NCBI GenBank assembly: GCA_000727475.1
Contig: KL647289.1
Location: forward strand, 8,606,154-8,670,153
Source: Sarcocystis neurona
Taxonomy: Eukaryota > Apicomplexa > Conoidasida > Eucoccidiorida > Sarcocystidae
Reading direction: 5' to 3'
DNA length: 64,000 bases
The notes under the pieces are model-generated. The model was not told the DNA's origin and did no database searches. It saw only the letters and a program-made list of their open reading frames with translations. Both the position numbers and the translations under genes were made by a program. Shown in pieces: positions 59,401 through 64,000 of the stretch. Positions within the stretch are counted from its first letter, which is position 1, and every line of letters starts with the position of its first letter.

Positions 59401-61427
59401 TGGACGTGCAAATCACGAGTCGCCTCTCTTTCTGTTGTCGCACGTGTCACAGCCAAATGACCCGCTACCCAAGCAACGCAGGAATGTCCCACGCACACAT
59501 ATAATACGCATATATATATATATAGAAGTACACGTATACACGTACAAATTTCCACACACTCACATGAATATATACATGTGATGTGCCACACACATATATA
59601 CTGCGCACATATCTATATACAAGTATCCACATCTTGGTTTAGGCACATACATGTGACGTGTCACACACACACATATATATAGTACACATATGTATACAGA
59701 TATAGATAGAGATATATACGGACTACTATTCATACACATATGTATATATTCATACAAATATACACAGACGTGTGTAAACACATACGTCCCCATGCGTGAA
59801 GAGCTACATACCCATTTATGTATGTATGAGTATAAACATACGAATATGTGTCTCCCAGAGTATATTCATTCGCAGGCGAGTCTACTTCGATATTTGTCTA
59901 CTTCAGGAAGAAACAACCGTCGAGAGGTCGCTCGATCAGCTGCGGCAGCGGCGAGCGATGCTGTGCAGCAGGGGGGCACCCACAAGCAGTCGAATATCTA
60001 CGTAGACGTCTGCCAGCCTTTACTGGTGTTCCGGCAAACAAATACGGATGCGCATTCCGGAATTCATGTAAAACTCGAGCGACACAAAAGAGTAGGGAAA
60101 GCTCATTCGTTTATATCCCCCAAAACGGAGAGATACAGCGGCCCCTCGACGCGATGGGGTCACGCGCGCGCAGACGTGCAGGAAGTCGAAGTACGGACGT
60201 CAAGCGGAAAAGCTGAAGAAGCACCTCCGCGCTGTTTTTCACTTTTCTTCACTTCTGTTAAACCTTTCCGTTCCTTTTTTTCTCTCGTAATGGAGGCCTG
60301 TTCTTGCCCCCCTGCGTCTCCGCTGTCTGTCGGTGCATGCACCAGAAGGTCACCGCATGAAGACAACGGAAGAACGCGGCGAAGACCCGCGCGGCAGAAC
60401 AGCGCTGCGAGCTCGAAGAAGGCAGAGCAGCCCCCACGGAAGTGAGATACACACACACACACAGACGGGAGACGTGCTGCTCGTAGACAAGCAAAAACGC
60501 CCAAGACGAAGAAAAGGCGAGGCCCCCCCCTTTTCCCCCCGTCCTTCCGATTTCTGCAGCGGGCCCCACATATACGCCGCGGCGACACGTTCCAGTCTCT
60601 CGGCAGCCATAAAAGCGAGACGTCCACTGCAAAGAGAGAGAAACGGGAAGCGAGGGAGACGCGGAGGGGAGAAACGCAGAGACGCGGCCGAGACGACGAC
60701 GCAGAGAAGCTGCAGGAGCACGGGGGGGTGTTCTGCAGCAGTCGCGTCCTTCCCGTCAGGTCCTGCAACGTCGCGGCAAAAACGTCTCTTTTGTGTGGCA
60801 GCAGGTGGGTGAAGAGAAGAAAGATGAAGACGAAAACGGAGGACAACTGCACGCGAAGAGGAGAACGAGAGGAGGTCGAGCGACGGTGCGAACGACAGCT
60901 GCTGGGTGCGGTGTATGGACACCCAGTGAGCCCGCGCAGACAGCAGCTGTTCGCGCAGCTGCTGCGGTGTACGTACACCGTACAGTCGTGCGTGCACCAG
61001 AGCCGCCACTTCTGCGATGGGGTCTGTGTTTACGTACACAGAGAGAAGGGGACAATTCACAGGCGCAAAAAGACTCACTATGGTAGAGAGAAACAGTCGC
61101 AAAGGCGAGACAAAGTTGGAGCTGCGCCACGTCCAGCGGCCGCAAAACTTCCGTCTCTCTGCCGTCTTCTTCTTCTTCTTTTTCCCGTTCCGCCGCCCCT
61201 CCTTCCCCCCCCTTTTGAATTGCTTTCCCCTGGGTCGGCTGCTGTTCGCCTTGCTTCTGCTGCCCGAGCCCCCGTTGCTGCTGCCGTCGCTTCTGCGTCT
61301 GCTGCCCTGCGGCAGCTGTTGCCTGCACCGCCTCCGTCACCGCAGGCCGCAGCTCCTGCAGCAGCTCCTTCAGCTGCAGCAACGCGTCGCAGTACGAGGC
61401 GGCGCCTGCAGCCAGCGGCTGAGACAT
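56399..61427 (-). CDS. C1D/Rrp47/Lrp1-family nuclear exosome cofactor, three exons
   Basis: Predicted nuclear protein of the Sas10/Utp3/C1D family. Rrp47/C1D partners the exosome nuclease Rrp6 in rRNA and snoRNA 3'-end processing and decay. Exons on the minus strand: 61427-61079, 59077-59022 and 56548-56399 (TAA). Junctions are GT-AG (donors GTGAGT and GTGAGG; acceptors GGAACAG and GCGACAG), phases 1 and 0. The product is 184 aa, the size range of the family. Helix 1 is at about residues 12-37 (YCDALLQLKELLQELRPAVT). A Gln/Glu-rich insert of about 45 residues follows. Then comes the signature AQLQLCLAFATVSLYHSYLK, TQGQDVETHPVVRDLARVRA and YMKKV, matching the family pattern (A-L-L-LAY--SL---YLKTQG---HPV--EL-RVR-YM-K). 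Near the end are NVAAAKRLLQF and a basic tail. Exon 2 is only 56 nt. The start is the first ATG of the conserved frame (MSQPLAAGAASYCD). Confidence 0.88.
56549..59021 (-). repeat. Intron 2 of the C1D-like gene: minisatellite and microsatellite array
   Basis: A 2.47-kb intron. On the + strand it holds: two ~52-base copies with AAACCCCACAAATATA and ACATGCGTGAGCGAC (57171-57222 and 57299-57350, 128 bases apart); TA runs near 57115-57130, 57247-57263, 57638-57655 and 57810-57832; and five or more ~75-90-base tandem units from about 58310 to 58690 built on GTGAGAATATGTACAGGTAT and ACAAGGATG. A GGAAGGCGAAGACAAATGGG-type short repeat lies at 58860-58920. ORFs here are artefacts. Confidence 0.75.
58310..58690. 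repeat. Tandem minisatellite, about 75-90-base units
   Basis: At least five units, each with a conserved GTGAGAATA(T/C)GTACA, then GGTATACAAGGATG(T/C)GTAT, followed by a variable TATATA/ACGTAC spacer. Unit starts lie near 58313, 58387, 58474, 58550 and 58637. The conserved half is not simple sequence. Confidence 0.8.
59078..61078 (-). repeat. Intron 1 of the C1D-like gene: TA/CA microsatellites, then a pyrimidine-rich sense strand
   Basis: A 2.0-kb intron. The + strand shows ACATAC/TATATA/CACACA blocks at about 59155-59330 and 59490-59780, with two ~30-base copies of ACATGTGAYGTGYCACACAC near 59574 and 59650. From about 60520 to 60850 the + strand is purine-rich, so the sense strand is pyrimidine-rich. 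A 16-base palindrome lies at 60964-60979. Long ORFs on both strands here have no family motifs. Confidence 0.65.
60964..60979. repeat. Perfect 16-base palindrome CGGTGTACGTACACCG (copy 2)
   Basis: Identical to 12620-12635. It sits in intron 1 of the C1D-like gene, about 100 bases downstream of that gene's first exon on the minus strand. Confidence 0.9.
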
Positions 61428-64000
61428 GCTGCTGCTGCCGAAAAAGAAGAAGAAAAGACGAGTTGGGGGTTGAACGCGGGAACCAACGGAGAAAAGGCTC
61501 CTGTCTGACTGTCGCAGGAGAGAGCAGAAAGCTACTGCTGCTCAGCGTGTGCCACCCGTAGACTCTCACACAGAGACGGAAGCATTAAGACGCACACAAA
61601 TGTATACGTCGATTTGCAGACCCCTCATGCAGAGATAAAAGCTCAAAGGCAGAGAAAGTCAGACACGTCTGAGAACATATATACCTAACGCAGAGACGTA
61701 CACATACATATAATACACGGATGAGACGGGTAGACGTTCCTCGTCTAAATACACGTAATACTTCACGCAAAATGGACGCCAGTGTCGCGACAGTCGTGTT
61801 TTACGTCTGTACGTGTCTATATATATGTGCACAGATGAATAGATGTGTGTATCTACGCTTGCTTTACATATATGTATGTATATCATACTATACATGTACA
61901 TGCAGATCTAGGAACCCCTACAACACCGCCCGTTCACGTTTTCCCTTGTCCGTGCAAGTATACACTCACGTGTCTACACAGATACGCGCAAATGTAATTA
62001 ATCCTTCGCAAGTGTCCAGTACTATGTTGCCCGCATTCATGTCCGCGAAGTATTCCTTCGCGATAGACGGATGTCCAGAGAAACGTCGGAGTCGGTAAGG
62101 ATGCAGTCTTTAGAAAGAAGAAGTATGGAATGGAACGACTTCACATTTTCTAAGAACAAACGTACGGGCATTCAGCCGTTAGGAGCGGAGAAGTCTGGGC
62201 TAGTGCGATGGCCAGTGAACACGCAGAGATCCTATCCTACATAGGCCCAGGGAGAGAGAAGGTAAATCCCCCTTCGCTTGTCTCTTCACAAAATCTGTAC
62301 TACACAATTGTACATACCCGTGCGCAGCTTCGTGTGCAAGCGAATATCCCCGTACACCCAAATTACCCGAAGGTGGCACACCCGAGTCTCATGTATGTCC
62401 CCTACGTATACACCGACAGATATATGTGTATACATAGACAGACACACCTAAACATATATATTTAAATATGTGTACGTATACTCGGAATCTCTGTACAGAT
62501 GAAGGCACATAGAAAAAAAACTCTTACACGGTTAACGCGTTACTTGGCGTGTCGCTTGCGACCTGAACTGAGCTTGAGCGTACGGCTTGTGCGATTTGGA
62601 AGGAGAAACCGAAGGTGGGGGGAGCAGAGGGAAGGAGAAGTGTAGGAAAGAAGTGGAAGATAAAGGCAGATTAGGGACCAATACGGGGAAGAACTGGTAC
62701 GGAGAAGAAAAGACGAGGGAGTTTACGTGGGAAGAAGATGACGGTGTTTACCGACTCGCGGAGGAGAAAGACGCGAAGGCTCTCCTTCTCAGGAAAGCAG
62801 CGACACAGGAAAATGGACAGTTGCGGCAAAGATGCAGGATATCCAGACAGACGAGACATAAACGAATGAACGGGAAGAGCAGAGCATGCGCCGCCAAGAG
62901 ACTGGGCAACTCTTCCACCTTGCCAGGAATCACGGGAGCCGTCTTTAAGAAAGCCTGAGAGCTGAGAAATTGCCACGGCTCCAGAGTGCCTTCGAAAAAC
63001 TCGGAAAATAGACTTCCATATCAGGGGTCTGTCGATGACGACCACAAGGAAAACAGAGGGAAAGTTATGCATGCATTTGCTGTTTCCCATGCAAAAACGC
63101 GTGTACAGCCACACAATCACGGCCGCACCCAGCCATACAACTGCCACACACGTGTGATGAACACCGTTCCGGATTAAAAATGTTCTTGGAGGGCACAGCG
63201 AGCTGAAGTCGTGTCTTTTTCTTCACTGGACTTCTGTATGTGGAGCAAAGCGTCCGTATTCGTTCTTCTTCTCCCTTCAAAGGTACAGCCACGCGACTGC
63301 ATGTGCGGCGACTTGCATGGCTGGAGCTGGTCTGCAGGCCCTCAGCAACGACAAAAATATCGGGAAGATCTGGTGGTCTTCTTTTCCTGTCCTTACTCGT
63401 GTTAGCAAACACACATTTCTCTCGCGTCCTCTGCATTCCTCCCTTTTTTTTGTGTACCTCCGGAGTTTGTTGTAGTGTGGCTCACCGTCAGCACCTGTGT
63501 TCACGTCCACTGCACGCACGACCATGGACAGACAAGAGCCACTCACGTGTGTAAGACGGAAGAAGAAGGAGTTTCTCTTACTTCCCCGCCTTTTCGAGGT
63601 GGATCCATTTTCCCTGTAGGCTGCTGTCTTCGCAGTCTGCTTTCGTCACGTAATTTACCTGATGTTCAACTAGTTCACCCCTCTTTTTTTCACATTCACA
63701 CCGTTCATTTGTCACGGGTCTGTCTTTTTGTTTGCTGTTCTTCTCATTGCACGACGCCTTCTTCGCCGTCTCCCCCGGTCTCCCTGCCTTCTCCGTGGGT
63801 TCTTCTACGCGCCTTTTACGTCACAACCAGTCTTTCCCCGCGCAAGAACTCCCGTATTTATACGCTCGTCATTGCCCCTCTTCCTCCCTTCTGCGCGTTT
63901 CACTTTCGTCCCTCCAGTAATTTCGTCTGTCCGTTCTCCTCCGTTGTCTATTCGTCAAGCACATCGATCTAATCCGCTCACTGTTCCTCTTCGTCTGCTC
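61428..64000. other. No firm gene; purine-rich tract, then pyrimidine-rich tract
   Basis: The sequence upstream of the C1D-like start would hold its 5' UTR and promoter; I see no defined motif. TA/TG blocks lie at about 61675-61705, 61815-61900 and 62400-62470. At 62587-62958 the + strand is purine-rich and carries a Lys/Glu/Arg-rich ORF from a GTG, probably compositional. From about 63570 to 64000 the + strand is strongly C+T-rich, like the sense strand of introns elsewhere in the window, so a + strand gene may continue past the window end. Confidence 0.45.

Noticed and set aside
60350..61102. 250-272-codon minus-strand ORFs and a 277-codon + strand ORF in C1D intron 1
   Set aside because: No conserved motif. 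The C1D frame is the only one with family signatures, and it is spliced out of this region at 61079.
62587..62958. 123-codon Lys/Glu/Arg-rich + strand ORF
   Set aside because: Starts at GTG within a purine-rich tract that favours Lys/Glu/Arg/Gly codons. No motif or splice signal, so listed only as composition.
1..64000. CRISPR array, integrated virus, insertion sequence or bacterial operon
   Set aside because: No regularly spaced identical repeats with unique spacers, no transposase, polymerase or capsid motifs, and gene structure is eukaryotic throughout.

Overview
The window looks like nuclear DNA of a coccidian apicomplexan, most likely Eimeria or a close relative. This is an inference from four things. 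Exons and introns are loaded with CAG/GCT trinucleotide repeats that encode runs of Gln, Ala and Ser. Genes are split into many short exons by GT-AG introns. A partial AP2 (ApiAP2-type) DNA-binding domain is present. Repeat-rich stretches alternate with repeat-poor stretches that lack clear genes, as described for Eimeria chromosomes. I see no bacterial operons, ribosome binding sites, CRISPR arrays or insertion sequences.

Layout. (1) Bases 2-14195, + strand: a large PhoD-like metallophosphatase gene, cut at its 5' end by the window edge. I rebuilt it as nine exons with matching splice phases; it ends in a Gln-rich tail with a membrane segment. Intron 2 holds a 632-base assembly gap inside a CTG/GCT array. 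(2) 14196-22970: no recognised gene, but a degenerate tandem repeat, an inverted repeat and one weak ORF. (3) 22971-30908, +: a multi-exon ankyrin-repeat gene, firm in the middle and uncertain at both ends. (4) 30909-37760: no recognised gene, scattered weak ORFs. (5) 37761-40104, +: a low-complexity Ala/Gln/Ser-rich protein. (6) 41161-43882, +: exons carrying the C-terminal part of an AP2 domain followed by long Ser/Thr/Ala-rich sequence; it may belong to the same gene as (5). (7) 43883-50459: mostly non-coding, with a possible small membrane protein. (8) 50460-51701, +: a clean single-exon four-helix membrane protein. (9) 51702-54159: nothing clear; 54160-56445, +: Gln-rich and Ala/Ser-rich exon-like pieces. 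(10) 61427-56399, - strand: a C1D/Rrp47/Lrp1-family exosome cofactor gene in three exons, its two large introns packed with microsatellites and minisatellites. (11) 61428-64000: purine-rich then pyrimidine-rich DNA, no firm gene.

The genes are unrelated housekeeping or regulatory genes and do not form a pathway. The two best gene models (PhoD-like and C1D) were found by joining short conserved exons across kilobase introns, so single ORFs badly under-report the coding content. The most notable features are the architecture of the PhoD-like protein, CTG repeats that run straight into 3' splice sites, a repeated 16-base palindrome, a perfect 17-base-pair hairpin and long minisatellites in introns.
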